Positions 11,222-23,407 of a stretch of DNA of 64,000 nt are shown in pieces. The stretch covers positions 2,418,001 to 2,482,000 of the forward strand of contig JAGTJL010000009.1 in assembly GCA_020746875.1 (NCBI GenBank). Direction: 5' to 3'. Each line of letters opens with the position of its first letter. The first letter of the stretch is position 1. The notes below the pieces were generated by a model, which worked only from the letters and a program-made list of their open reading frames with translations, searched no databases and had not been told where the DNA came from. This DNA comes from Rhexocercosporidium sp. MPI-PUGE-AT-0058 (taxonomy: Eukaryota > Ascomycota > Leotiomycetes > Helotiales). The position numbers and the translations under genes were made by a program.

Positions 11222-14104
11222 CCCCTTCCCCAACCCGAAAGATTGCCTTTCACAACCAACAACTCCCTAACATTCCTCATCAGCCTCACAATTTAATGAA
11301 TCGCGAATACATCGTCATCTAACAACGATGACTCCACCGCAATCCTGGCAACCTTCGCACTCTCCAAAGTACAGAATTCTTTACGAAGGTAGTTACTCCA
11401 GAGGAGGCGGAGAATTGCGTGTGCCGTAGACACGATATCGCGGGGAAAATTGAATCATGTTCGTTGTTCGGAGTCCAGGTCGCTGAATGCTAGTTCGTAC
11501 CCGTTCTGCTGCATGGCTGCTCAAGATTCCTAACAGGTCTGTTGATACAGCCTTTGTTATCTCCATGCTCTGCTTCCTTCTCCTCAAACCTAGTCACAAC
11601 CGCAACATCCAATAAATAAATGTGCTATCTGCAAACGAGATACAGCAGATAATTCTCACGTGCAACTAAGCAGACACAGCCGAACATCCCGGGATATAAT
11701 TCGGTATCTCATATGGCAGAGGCTGGGCTCTCCCTGGTTGCACCGAGCTAGGTAGTCCTGTGGGAAGCCTATTCCATTCTTCCCATGCCTCGCGGTGGGG
11801 TTCTTCACGGAGGCGGACGAGTCGTGGTTCGGGTATCGCGGCTATCCAGATTCGGATGCGGATCTCGAAGGGGAAGAGGGGGAAGAGGAGAAAATGTTTC
11901 TGGCGGCATTTCTGGGGTTGGAGATGGGAAGTGAGCTGTGTGTTGAACTTCTGTTAACAGGAGAGATGGGGTAAGGAGGAAGGTTGGAGATAAGGCTGCC
12001 TTTATTGACTCGGGCTCGCTTAATGAGGGAGATATCTTGGTATCGCTTGCGACTCATGAATGAGTAGTAGACAGTCAGAGAATGTAAGAGCGAGTAGTTT
12101 ATACAAGTCAGAGAACGAGAGGAATATTTGAGGGGACCGGTTCATTCGAAGTGTACTCTCGTGCGAGATTCGACGGAGAAACCAAGCACTGTCAGAGCCA
12201 AACTGAACCACCTTGGAGAAATATCATCGGACAGACATGTATGGAGAAATCGTATCCGATTATGTTATCCTCGGGGGTGTCCATAGGTCCCTTATCAAGC
12301 TGTATGAGTCTCTCATGGCTCTCGACGTAGCAATCGTTCGGATGCCCCTCCAAACATGCTTACCTTCGCGGAGTCCCAGTCGATACTGGCTCAGATGATG
12401 CTCTTCTTTCATAGTTTCCGCAATAGGTCCCGTAGACGAATCGGCAAGGAATAGGTAGCCGCGAGAGAAGTTAGAACACGTCTGTGGAGCTTAAAATTCA
12501 GTGCCGAAAGCGAGTTGATAACCAAGAGACTACACGACATGACTTGACTCTGAGGATACGTCAAGTAGTGGTGGGCTGGGAGCTTGGGCGAACTGGCTGT
12601 TTGATAAATTAGCACTGTTTTTGACTCATTCTTCGAAGCTGGTTGAGATATGCGTGATTTCGATCTCCAAATACCGATACTAGGATTCGAATTTCCAGGA
12701 ATCGATGGCCTAAGGTGGGGAAATACTGACCTGCTCGATATGTTTCGAGAGTCGAAGGTTCGAGGCATAACGAAGCGTGGTGAAGGAAGAGCGTACTTGT
12801 AGACCATAAGTCGAAGCTCTAACGGAAGCTTGTGAAAGTATTTGAAGAAGCTCTTCTAACTGTGTTGAAAAGCAGATTGAATATTTGAAGGCTGGAGTAG
12901 CTTCCCATTAGGCTAAGATAATGTTGGGAATACCTTCTGAATTTGGATCGATTGTCCGGATTTGGTCGTCAAATTTGTTTACTCAATTTTGCAAACCTGA
13001 AATCATGAAATCAATGTAGATCATATCATCTCACTAATTCGTTCCTCTTCACCAGTCTTGCATGAAATGAAGACATTCCTATACTCATGACTTCCCTCCT
13101 ACCTCGGAGCAGCAATAACCGTCCTTCGAAAACCCAAAAGTCTCCCAAGTAACCACGCACACCCAAGTCTCGGTCCTTTTCTTTGTCACTTGAGGAGCCT
13201 CTAGTCCCATCCGTTTAAGCTCTAATCGAATTCGGATTGACCAGATCCAAGCTCCTACCTGTCGTTTATGGAATGTTGAGACAGTGCAGACCATGAAGGC
13301 TTTTAGTTCTGTATATTTTCAGCTGAAAAAAAGCAATAGAATCTCAGCGGTAGCAACGCTAACTTTCAATATTATCTTTGTCTTGTGGAGCAAAAGGCCG
13401 ACGATGAATTCTCCTGCGAGGTTCAATTAAAGGGCATATATGTTTAGTCAGCAATACTTGGCAGACCAGGTTCCTTTGGCATTCCCTTCCTCTCTCATCG
13501 ATCATCAACAAAAAACGTTGTCGAGCTCGCACGCATTTTAATTCACGCAGAGAAAAAAAAGTAAACTCAAACTCAAGTATTTCTTTTCGAATGTTACAAT
13601 GTTTCGGTCACGAGATCTTCCCGAGTCCTGGTTCTTGCAGCCGTATCTATGGCGTGCTAGAGTCTAAACAAACGACATTCATTTCGATGTAAAGACAGCC
13701 CAATCTCAAGTTGCGATCGGCAGTTTTCAGATACAAGCATCCATACAGAGGACCCTGTATCCGTTGAGCTGGGTTTATGGCCATCAAGCCCTGCAAGGGC
13801 GGCCGTGTTAGCTTGTAGCGACCACGATCCAGCCCTTGGGTTTCGTCTTTCTTTGCCTTCACGTCGTTATCAAACTGTTTCTTTTGCGCCATCTGAACCA
13901 ATCTCTAGGTTTAGAATCCTCAGGTAAGCAATTTCAGTACGGCAGGGACAAAGAGTGGCTTTCCTGGCTCCGGATTGTAATTTAAAGCCTCAACTTGCGT
14001 GCTCTGATCTTTCATCATCCGTGGCCCTGGTCTAGTCGGGGCTACAAGGGTGGATCTCGCTGCAGGAATTTCCCCAAAGCATCTTAAGCATACAATCATG
14101 GAGA
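11222..14104. other. Gene-poor region of about 2.9 kb, no supported gene
   Basis: Several frames are open for 60-130 codons on both strands, but none has a domain, a convincing start with introns or a protein-like composition. One acidic stretch near 11805-11956 (EADESWFGYRGYPDSDADLE and an EGEEGEEEKMF run) could be an exon or relic, but nothing before or after supports a gene. AT-rich DNA with an A tract lies near 13550. The last part precedes DUR3. Confidence 0.45.
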
Positions 14105-14112
14105 GTATATAA
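14105..14112 (+). promoter_or_regulatory. Probable TATA box of the urea transporter gene
   Basis: TATATAAG lies about 110 bases upstream of the DUR3 start codon, a workable distance for a fungal TATA element. DUR3 genes are usually nitrogen-regulated through GATA factors. I did not find an unambiguous cluster of GATA sites next to it. Confidence 0.45.
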
Positions 14113-14215
14113 GTGAAAGGCACCCGGGTTTATCCCATATTCTTGATCCGTCACAACCACCCAAAAATTCCATCCTGAGCTTCAGTTTCCTCCAAGGACA
14201 AAACAGTTTACAGAG

Positions 14216-16780
14216 ATGGCGGATTCAGCTCCGCAAATTCCCTTGTCCCAAGTGAGTCTGTTACTTTCTTCAGATACGTTGCTAGACTGATTATTACTTC
14301 ACAGGGCGCCGGATATGGCGTTGTCGTTGGTTTAGGGGCACTTTTTGCCTTAGGAATGATAGGAATTTCAGAGGTCATGAAACGACGAGGAAATGTTGAG
14401 AATTCCGAGGAATTTACTGGTGCGTAGCAATACAAGGAAAGCGATGTAAAAGCAACTAATCACCCCCTTTAGTCGCAAAGAGATCTCTTGGAACTGGTTT
14501 GACTGCCGCCGGCGTGACATCGTCCTGGACCTGGAGTACAACACTTCTCTCATCGGTCACGGTCGCTTATGTTTACGGCGTCGCTGGGTCCTTCTTCTAT
14601 GCTGCATGTAACAGTACACAGATAATGGTCTTCAGTAACTTGGCCATTGTAAGTCTTCCGATATTGACCCCTCTTTTATCTATGACTTTGCTAATTCAGT
14701 AAGCAATGCAAACGAAAAGCACCAAATGCCCGAACATTCCTCGAAATCATCAGAGTTCGATATGGCACAATCGCGCATTTCTCTTTCATGTTTTTCAGTC
14801 TGGCGTCAAATATCTTGGTCGTCTCATCAATCTTGATTGGTGGAGCCGCTGCCATTGAATCATTGACTGGTATGAGCGTCTATGCCAGTCTTTGGCTGCT
14901 CCCTCTCAGCGTGTCCGCATATACTATTCGAGGTGGATTGAGAGCCACGATTTTGACAGATTACGTCAGTATATCTCAGCTCCAAGACCAGTCACAGTTC
15001 TAACTTGACGACAAGATACACACTGCGATTATCCTGATTATCATTCTCATGTTCTGGTTCAAAGTCTATGCAAGTGGTAACCAGATCGGATCGCCGGGAA
15101 AGATGTGGGACCTTCTCATCGAAGCTGCCAAGCGGAATGACTACTCAGCACCTACCAAGGACGGAAGCTACCTCACCATCCGGTCTCTCGGTGCTCTCAA
15201 GTTCGCCATCCTCAGTATCCTGGAATATACCGGAGTAGTTTTCTTAGACAATTCTTTCCACCAAAAGGGTATCGCTGCCGATCCTGCTGCTGCCATTCCA
15301 GGTTATGTCTTAGGAGGCCTCGCATGGTATGCCATGCCGTTCACTTTGGCTACCACGATGGGAATTTTGGCTGTTGCTCTTGAGAATACGCCTGCCTTCC
15401 CTACATTCCCAAGAAGAATGAACGCACAAGAGATTGGTGCTGGGCTGGCATTACCGTATGCCGCTCAAACGATTGCTGGTAAAGGAGGCGCTAGTGCTGG
15501 TGAGTTAACAAGAGTCTCCATCTGATAGTTGGCCCAGTGCTGATACAAAGAATAGTTCTTGTCTTGATGTTCATGAGTTGCACGAGCGCGATTTCGAGTG
15601 TCCTGATTGGGACATCTACCGTCCTATCTTATGATGTCTACAAGACCTGTATGCTTCTCCCACCTTGCTCACATCACAAATTGTTAACCAAAAATTTCAG
15701 ACCTCAGACCCAATGCCACTGATGCTCAAGTGCTCAGAGCCGGACACTGGTGTGTCGCTGGATTTGCAATCTTCATGGCAGCATTTGCAACTATGCTCCA
15801 TGGCGTCAAAATCGACTTAGGATTCATCTACGTGAGTTACGATCTTCAAAATGGAGAAGTTCTCCTGAATCATACTGACAATCGTGCTCATAGAATATGA
15901 CGGGTATCTTCACGGGCTCCGCACTGCCAGCTCTGGTGGGAACATTTTTCAGCTCCCGCCAAGGAGCTTTAGCAGCCACATCGTCAATATGGCTCGGCTT
16001 CTTCGCCGCTGTAATTACCTGGGTACTCCTCCTCTCCCTATCATAAAAGCAATTTCACTGACCCTCTCTAAAAAGTTAACTCTCGCACAACGCTTCTCAG
16101 GTGAAGTAACAATCGCATCCGTCGGCGCAACCGACCCCTGCCTCTACGGCTGCATTGCAGGAATCGGCACCGCCGCCATCGTCACAATTAGCATCTCTAT
16201 CTTCCAGAACGCGCACTACACCTGGGAAAGCCTCGGCGCAATCCGTCTTCTCGACGACGAAGGTCAAGATCGCGATGTCGCGTACGCTGACCCGACGTAC
16301 GACCCTGAGAGGTTGAGGAAGGCTGCTTATGTCGCGAGGGGGATCACGGTGTTTCTGTTCTTGGCACTGTTTATCATTTGGCCTTTGACGTATGTTGGCT
16401 CTTTGAATTCTCCTCTACGCTTTACTACCCCTCCTGTGATTACTGCTAATTTTTTTGCTTTGATCAGTCTCTATGGCACAGCCTACAAATTCTCCCGCAG
16501 ATTCTTCACAGGATGGGTCATTGTCTCGCTACTCTGGGCATTCTTCTCTTTCTTCGCCGTCACTGTCTACCCCATCATCGAAGGTCGACATCTTCTCTTC
16601 TCTTGGGCAAAGGATCTTGTTGGAAAGGGTGGGAAGGGTGCGCATGGCGATGAGTTTGATCACCATCGAAAGACGGGAGGAGAGAAGTATGGGGATGGGA
16701 GTCCGGAGGTGGGGAGCGCGAATGAGAGTCTTAAGGTTGGGGGCGTGGATGTTGGTGTTAGGGAGGAGAAAATATTGTGA
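14216..16780 (+). CDS. dur3: Urea/polyamine active transporter Dur3 (sodium:solute symporter family)
   Basis: I read ten exons: 14216-14251, 14305-14419, 14473-14648, 14704-14964, 15016-15499, 15538-15648, 15701-15831, 15894-16022, 16076-16389 and 16468-16780. They give 689 residues, the usual Dur3 length. Family segments include GAGYGVVVGLGALFALGM, GLTAAGVTSSWTWSTTLLSS, APNARTFLEIIRVRYGTIAH, LSVSAYTIRGGLRATILTDY and SARQ-like joins restored by splicing (SYDVYKTYLRPNATDAQVL). About 14-15 hydrophobic helices are visible. The protein imports urea (and polyamines in yeast) across the plasma membrane by proton-coupled symport. Every intron is 37-78 nt and every junction keeps frame. The least certain junction is at 16075/16076, chosen because it alone continues into GEVTIASVGATDPCLYGC. 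The hydrophilic C-terminus is rich in Gly, Lys and His. Confidence 0.95.
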
Positions 16781-17842
16781 GGGTTTGGTTGGAAGAGGAT
16801 AGTGGAGGAGTGAGCATGGGCTAGATGTTAGGTTGGAGATTTCTCGTTTTGTTTACTGCTTTTATGTGGGTATGCAGTCGCAATTGTGCAAGATCCTTTT
16901 CGATAGACAACAAATCCTGGGCTTCAATCCCTAATCCAATTACATATGGTACTAGGAGGTACCTAGGCAGACTGGGTTGGGTGAGTTTAAGCATGTCGCG
17001 TAGTATTGTTGGCCGGAAGTGCTGAGGGCCGTCGTCATCTCGCTTAATCAAAACACCAGCCAAAGAAAAAAAAAAAGGAAAACAACCAAAAAAAAAATTT
17101 CGAAACCACCAACGCATTCCGAAAAGCCTTTCATAATGAGCTCTGACATAGAAAGGGAGTACAAAAAAAAAAGTCGAAAAATCAAAACCGCAAAAGCAAC
17201 TCGCGCCAGGCAGGGTATTTATTAATGCCCGAGCCCGTGTGAGAAGAAAACCCCCGGGCAGGATTTTACTTTTTGTCAATAGATGGTAGTAATTGGATAT
17301 GCTTAATAGATGGGAGTTAGTTAGATGGTATAATAAATGATGAGGTAGATATGTGGTATGTAAATGGTGGAATAGATTGACAGGATGTGCTTATTTGGGT
17401 AGATATGGGGGTGGTGGGTGGCCGTGGGTTGGGTGAATTTGGGGGGCTGGGAGAGAGGATGGAGCATGGGGAAGCGGAAGGTGAGATAGGTACGTGGGGG
17501 ACGTGCGATTTTCGGAAAGGTTGGATGTTTCGTATTCCGATTGAATTTGGGATTGATTATCGTGAAAGTGTTGTTTTTGCTTGCTGATTATGAAAGGTCT
17601 CATCTACGTTGTCTGGTGGTGCTGCTGCACAACACTGCCAAACGTGATAGGAGAGATCCCTATATATATCACCCCAATTTCGCGATATCCCGAGTCTTTT
17701 AAATCAACCACATTGCGATGGGTGTCTTGGCAAGTGCCTCGTAGGTTCTGACCAGCATGATATACTAAATCTAACATTCGAGGAACAAATCGATATGGTC
17801 TACTTCAAGTTCATTGTAGTGTACTTTCAAATATTCCCCTTC
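16781..17842. other. Convergent intergenic region with A-rich tracts
   Basis: This is the shared 3' space of DUR3 and the oxygenase gene. It contains A-rich stretches (about 17064-17100 and 17164-17172) and a GGGTGG-rich stretch near 17400-17470. No protein-like frame or RNA gene was recognised. Confidence 0.5.
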
Positions 17843-19165
17843 TTAATCTGCAGCTTTCGCGTCTTTCTTCTCCTCATACAGGCCTCCATATGTAGCTTTC
17901 AAGCGACTCATCAAATGCTCATCCGCAGTAATGGCTTCCACCCCCGTACTCGCCCCAGCATTAACCCCATCCAGCGCCCTCACCATCTCACTAGGAACTG
18001 GTTCTAACACCGTCGATCCCATCGGATGTCCAAAATATGCAATGCTGTATCTATCCACTCCCCCTCCCTTTCCCTGGTTTGGAAACACAACTCGATGAAC
18101 AGTACTTTTGAAGAGGTTGTTCGTCCAGTAACTTAGAAGATCGCCAATGTTAACTAGGATGGGAGGCGATGGGTCGTTTTCTGTACCGGGTGGGAATACC
18201 GGGACGGGTGTCCATGCTGCTGTGTTGCTGTAGTTTCGATCGCCGTGTTGGGCGCAGGTGGAAGGTGGGATGATTTCTAGACCGGGCTGGCCGGGGCGTT
18301 GGAATAGAAGCGTGATTGATCCGTAATCGGAATGTGCGCCGGCTCTGATGTCGACTTCGGGCTTGTAATCTGCGTTTGCGGGAATAGGTGGGTAGTGGAG
18401 AAGGCGGAGGGTGCAGGAACTATCGTCGTTTCCTCGATGTCGGCTGGCGAACCAGTCTGACCCTCCTTGAGCAGGATCGACCTGTGAAGTTGTCAGTGCA
18501 AAGGAAGTGTGACCTTTAGGGCAAACATACCTCGAGACCGATGGCGAAAAGAACTAGGATCTTTTCCATAAGGCTGTGGCAGTATTTGTGGAACCTGTCG
18601 AGCTGCTCCTCGTGGGGGATAAAAGCTGGAGGTAGGGGTTGCTGAGCTTTACCGTTGGCAAATTCTGCTAGATTGAAGGCCCTTCAGGTGGTAAGTTTGA
18701 ATTTCAGCGATTTGAGAAGAAGGCGTGAAGTACTCTTTGAAATCACCGATCTGCTTGCCTGTTAGTGACGCGGAAGGTAAGTGGGGGCGAAGAATACACA
18801 CCCTCTGATTCTTGGTATCCAACGTCTCCGCATGCATACCTACCCATCCGCGATTATTCGTCTGGATCTTGCATGGCTCTTTTTCCTCTACTGGAGATTT
18901 GAAGAAGTTCTTCGACTACGTACAAATATGTTAGATTTCTGGAAGAGAAAGGGTGCTTGAGAAGACAGAATCTTACAAGTTGGAAGATATCATCGATGAC
19001 TTCTACAGGAATGTCCTTTCCCTGGCTTTTCACGTATACAAAGCCATAAGTAGCTGCTGCGTCGACAAGTCGTTTGGCGACTTCTGATTGTGGAACGGAT
19101 CCTGAGAGGTCAATCACAGGGATTTGTCCGGTTGAGCTAGCTGTGGTTCCGTTGGAAGTGGCCAT
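17843..19165 (-). CDS. 2-oxoglutarate/Fe(II)-dependent dioxygenase (isopenicillin N synthase-like)
   Basis: The model has five exons: 18977-19165, 18802-18915, 18734-18753, 18531-18681 and 17843-18481, giving 370 residues. The N-terminal DIOX_N part reads IPVIDLSGSVPQSEVAKRLV, then YGFVYVKSQGKDIP. The catalytic jelly roll shows the iron triad in HSDYGSITLLFQ (His and Asp) and STVHRVV (His), with the 2-oxoglutarate-binding Arg-x-Ser in RYSIAYF. The GDLLSYWTNNLFKST element lies between. The start was set at MATSNG because the domain begins 14 residues later; the frame is open further upstream. The third exon is only 20 nt but is needed to join QIGDFKE to AFNLAEFANGK. Relatives act on small molecules such as flavonoids, gibberellins or fungal metabolites. 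The substrate is unknown. No biosynthetic cluster surrounds it. Confidence 0.9.
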
Positions 19166-20086
19166 GGCCTCAGTGAGGAATGACAAGATGGACACAGTGC
19201 TAATAGAGTTTCTTGATAATTTGGCTGGGTTGAGTTGCGGTTCGGAGATACTGGATTTGGTGTTTAGGAGGCTCAAGATATAATAAGCTCTTCTAACAGA
19301 ACCGTATCCACCCCCACTCTCTCTCGCTCTCTCTCTCTCCCACCTCTTTCTGCTCAAGTCAGATGTCACGGCTGTAGGCGCAATGAACTTCTTTCTAGCC
19401 GTAAGCTCAGTATTCCATATTCGTTTCAAGGGTTTGATACATTTCGGATATTCTGGATCTCTTTTCAAAGAGATCTGTTCCAACTATGAGATCCACCACT
19501 TCCTTTCTCTTTCATCCTCAAGATCGCCTGCAGAGTGCCAAGGCGGGAGCCAAGGTATATTTATCACGTGAGAGAATCATAAAATCCCCTGCAGTTTTAG
19601 CGTAGTGCCCTGCGGGAGCTAGACCGGGGAAGATTCCCCGAAATAAGGATTCAAGCTCAAGCTCCCCCTCTAAAGATATATCTCTCCATCTACCCATCTT
19701 CATATTAAGCTCTCCCATGCGCATAATATCTACAAAATCCACGAGCCAGTCGTCATCCCCCCATTTACATCGTCATTGTACTGCTCACTCTCTGCGAATT
19801 TCTCCCCAATCTAATTGAGCAAACGTCTTGCAATCGCTCCTTCCGTCATCCCTCACCTCACCTCACCTCACATCCCGTCCTCATACTCGAATTCCCAACC
19901 ACAGAGCATCGCGCACCCCACCCGCATTTGCACGTACCCGTCTTCTACGAACGGAAGGAGCTTTCTGCATACCACGTCTAGCTTGAGCTGCTGCGCTTCT
20001 GGTCAAGATGCCTCGTAAGTTCACATCTCATTCTTCATACATCACCTCCAAGAACAGCCAGCACTCCGGATCAGCCAGCCAGCAAG
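19166..20086. promoter_or_regulatory. Divergent intergenic region between the oxygenase and MKT1
   Basis: This stretch holds both promoters. A CT-rich run (CTCTCTCGCTCTCTCTCTCT, about 19317-19340) lies about 150 bases upstream of the oxygenase start. A short ATGCCTC followed by a consensus donor GTAAGT (20008-20020) may be a tiny first exon of MKT1, with an acceptor at 20078 that would add five residues in frame. Confidence 0.5.
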
Positions 20087-22950
20087 ATGGCATACGCGGA
20101 ATACGACATGCAAGAGCAATCGAATATATACCAGGGTAGCTACAACTTATTGAGTGGTGGTGAGGGCTGGTACCCAAACCCGGCTGTGTCAATAGACCCC
20201 GCCAGAGCCTGGTCCCGACGTCAAGTCCACCTCTCTTCACAAGATTACCACTCTGACCTAGACTCTATCGACGAATACGCTTCAGCTCCTGGTATAACCA
20301 CAGCATATTCCTACGCTCCACCCCGCAGCAAGAATTTCGATGCTCCAGCGCCCCCACAAACGGCTCCGACACTTCCTGCTTTGATTGTCAATGGGGCAAG
20401 AAACCCAGACCTGGACGATCCAGTCCTGCTGCACGCAGTCATGGAAGCTGTCAATTTTGCTGTTGAACGTCTTGCGCCTGCAGAAACTGGGGAACTCGGA
20501 TCGAACTGGCCATATGCTAACAATAAATTTGATCCAGTTCAAGATGCAGACTTCAGTGTCAATTCAGATGCATAGTAAGTCGGAAATGACTTTGCAGAAC
20601 TCCCAGAACTGACCTATCTGTAGTTCAATGCCATTTTCAGAGTTGAAAGATGCTGTCATTGGCGTCGAAGCAACCTCCTACCTCCAACACATGATCGATG
20701 ATCAACCTGCCCACGAACCACTCCTCGCAGCTCTCGGTGGTGACCCAATAGCATTGAAGTTCCACATTGAAAATGAGTTGGACAAGTGGAGCGCGAATCA
20801 CATGCGACCGGTCTTTGTCTTTGACGGTCAATCTGTTGTTGGCAAGGATGAAATGTCCTTAAAAAATGCGAGAGCAGCTCTCGCAAAGACACAAAAAGCA
20901 TGGGAACTGTATAGCAATAACCACCCCGAGGAAGCCGTCAAGACTTTTGGTGCTTCTGGTACGTGTGTTCTTGGGCGATCAGGCAGATCTTGGATTAACA
21001 TGGAGCAGGTGCTGTACGAGCGCAAGACTTGTACCATATTCTACAAGAGGTCCTAGCTGAGCGAGGTCTGGAGTTCCTCATCGCGCCATTCAGTGCTTGC
21101 GCCCAGGTATTCCACCACCATTCTTTCTACCGAGCCCGACTAACATTACCTAGCTGGCCTACCTCGATACTCTCGACGAGCAATATATTGATGGCATTAT
21201 GGGCTCAAAAGAGTTGCTTCTCTACGAAATTCACGACGCAATCATTAGCCCTCCAACCTCTAGTGACTGGGAGGACAAGAGCTTTTCTGGAATCATCAAG
21301 TCAGAACTTCTCACAAAGCTGAACGTGGTTGCCAACCCAGAAATGTTTCACGACGCCCTTCTCCTGGTTGGCACCTCATTCTTGCCGCCATTCCCTCCTC
21401 TACAAATTGACGGCATCATTTCTTCGCAGCCTTATACACTCACAGACGCTATTAACCTTCTTAGAACCTCGAATCGGTCTGTGACGACTACCTGCAGTAC
21501 ATTCCAGGACATTCTCGAAAAGCATGATCCTACGTGGTTGGCAAAGTACCGGAAAGCAAAGATGAGTGTAAAGCATTGCTGTACGGTCACTACAGACGGT
21601 CTTGTTCATATTCGGGACTGGGACAACCTTTCAAGCGACAATTCGGAATACCTTGGCCTGCAGATGCCTTCCGAACTTTACCACTACCTCTCCAAGGCTC
21701 TGATTGGCCCACGAATCCTTAACTGCTTTGTCCATTTGAAGTGGCACATCTTCCCTACCCTGGATGGTGTAGTCTCGGACGAGTACAAGAAGCTTGTTAC
21801 CCAGTCACTACTTCCCTTGAAGGAGACTACTGCTGCGTTGGTATCTTCCCGCATTGCTCGAGTAACACAATTCAAGGATATCGAGATGATATTTTGGTTT
21901 GACGAGAGCTTGAAAAAGACCCTTGTTCATCGAAATATGCAGCCTCAAACGAACCAACAGACCGATTCATGGGGAGTGAAAGACGCAGTATTGCAGACAC
22001 AAGCAGCAGCGACTGGAACTTCACCCGGAACTCTATCATTTGCTCTCCTCACCCTACAGTCCAAAGACTTCCCTGCTACGTCTATTTATGGAGCACTTGC
22101 CAAGGGCCACATTACCGGTATCAACTCAAAGACGGAGCTTCAGTCAAACGTTCTCTGGCGCTTCCTCCACCTCCGAGGCTACATCAATGACCAGCATCAA
22201 TTGACGAGTTGGGGTAAAGCCTTAGCTACGACTCTGAAAGCAATTGGACCCTCCGTTAAGACTTACAATGATGTTCACCATCTCGAAGAAGCCGCATTCC
22301 TCGCTTTTGAGCTTCTTTGCTTTGACAACCTCCATTCGCGCAATCGTCATAGCGAATTAATTGGGGCTCCTCTACGTGGATCGGACGACGACAAGGCGAA
22401 CTGTATCTTGATTGGACGTACTTCGTGTCTGCTCAAGCTTCGTCACCAAAACCTGGGCTACACTGGCCCTCTAAGCAAGAACTTCCTGTCATTCCACTCT
22501 ATCATCAAAGAAGTTCGCGAGACTGATAGGGACTTGCTGGAAGGTGTTCTCGCTTCCTTACTTCTGAATGGGCAGGGAGAGCGCCCTCATGACGACTGTG
22601 ATGGACTAGGACGCAGGTATGTTGATTTTCCTTTGGACATCGTAAACTTGCTGATTCGCTACAGTCTTCCTTTCTCTAAGGATATCGACACCAGTCTCGG
22701 AATTGCCGTCAAGACCTACCTTGACGATTTCTTGAAGGCCGAATGGACTGCGGAAGAACGCGAAGCTAACAAGGCAGACTATATAAAGAAGTACCTCCCA
22801 CACAGCGTCAACTTCGCTGAGGATCTCGATGTTGCGTTCAAGTTCTTCGATGCGGTGTATGAGGGCGTGTCGACGTTGGGCAAGGAGGTCAATGAGGCCG
22901 ATAAGAAGGTCTGGGACAACGCACATGCGTACTTGGCCAAGCGGAGATAG
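20087..22950 (+). CDS. mkt1: Mkt1-type post-transcriptional regulator (XPG/PIN-like nuclease fold)
   Basis: The exons are 20087-20574, 20624-20958, 21009-21106 and 21154-22950, giving 905 residues. The conserved protein starts at MPFSELKDAVIGVEATSYLQ, the XPG N-terminal motif, followed by PVFVFDGQSVVG, the XPG-I region (RGLEFLIAPFSACAQLAYLD, then DGIMGSKELLLYEI) and the long Mkt1 N- and C-domains. In yeast, Mkt1 binds Pbp1 and controls translation and stability of certain mRNAs, including HO. Most acidic nuclease residues are degenerate in the family. The first exon codes a 163-residue, low-complexity, Tyr/Pro/Asp-rich N-terminal extension. It is open and joins in frame through a good intron (GTAAGT, CTGACC, TGTAG), so I keep it. 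If translation starts at 20628 instead, the protein is about 740 residues. Confidence 0.88.
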
Positions 22951-23407
22951 AGGAAGTTACAGGTTGGGCGATGATTATTCTGGCTGATTACTTGGTTTCC
23001 CTTGAATCCTTGTATTTCACAGCATGGATTATACTCACAACTACGATATGCTTAAGCTTAGGTATATTGAGTTGGAGGTCTCTGGATAGCCTGGGGCTGA
23101 AGTCATAGATAGGAAGCAGAATTGATTACGTCAACCCAGACCATGATTTATTGCAGTTTCTCCTTACCATGCCTTGACAAGTTTGACTATCGGTACTTGA
23201 AGCGGTTGTTGACGAGGCATAGGCTCCACTTTCCAAGCAAACAGGAACGTTATGGTAGTGGTTCAAAATTCGGAAGGACTTCTCGTATTCTCTACTCTCC
23301 TTAGGGAAGAATGCTCCATTTTCGCCCTATCCAGAGCTGAATTTTATAGTGCCTGGAAACAACACCGGCATAGACGTTCTGAGTATCCGGTCGCCCATTT
23401 CCTCATC
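22951..23407. other. Convergent intergenic region, nothing recognised
   Basis: This is the 3' space between MKT1 and the minus-strand gene ending at 23408. No protein-like frame was found. Confidence 0.5.

Noticed and set aside
12409..12807. 132-codon minus-strand frame in the gene-poor region
   Set aside because: No domain, no splice support, and composition unlike the real genes here.
17061..17225. Lys-rich plus-strand frame over the A tracts downstream of DUR3
   Set aside because: The lysines come only from A runs; this is convergent 3' DNA.
14216..19165. DUR3 plus oxygenase as a biosynthetic or nitrogen-use cluster
   Set aside because: Only two unrelated genes, convergent, with no further enzymes, regulator or transporter around them.
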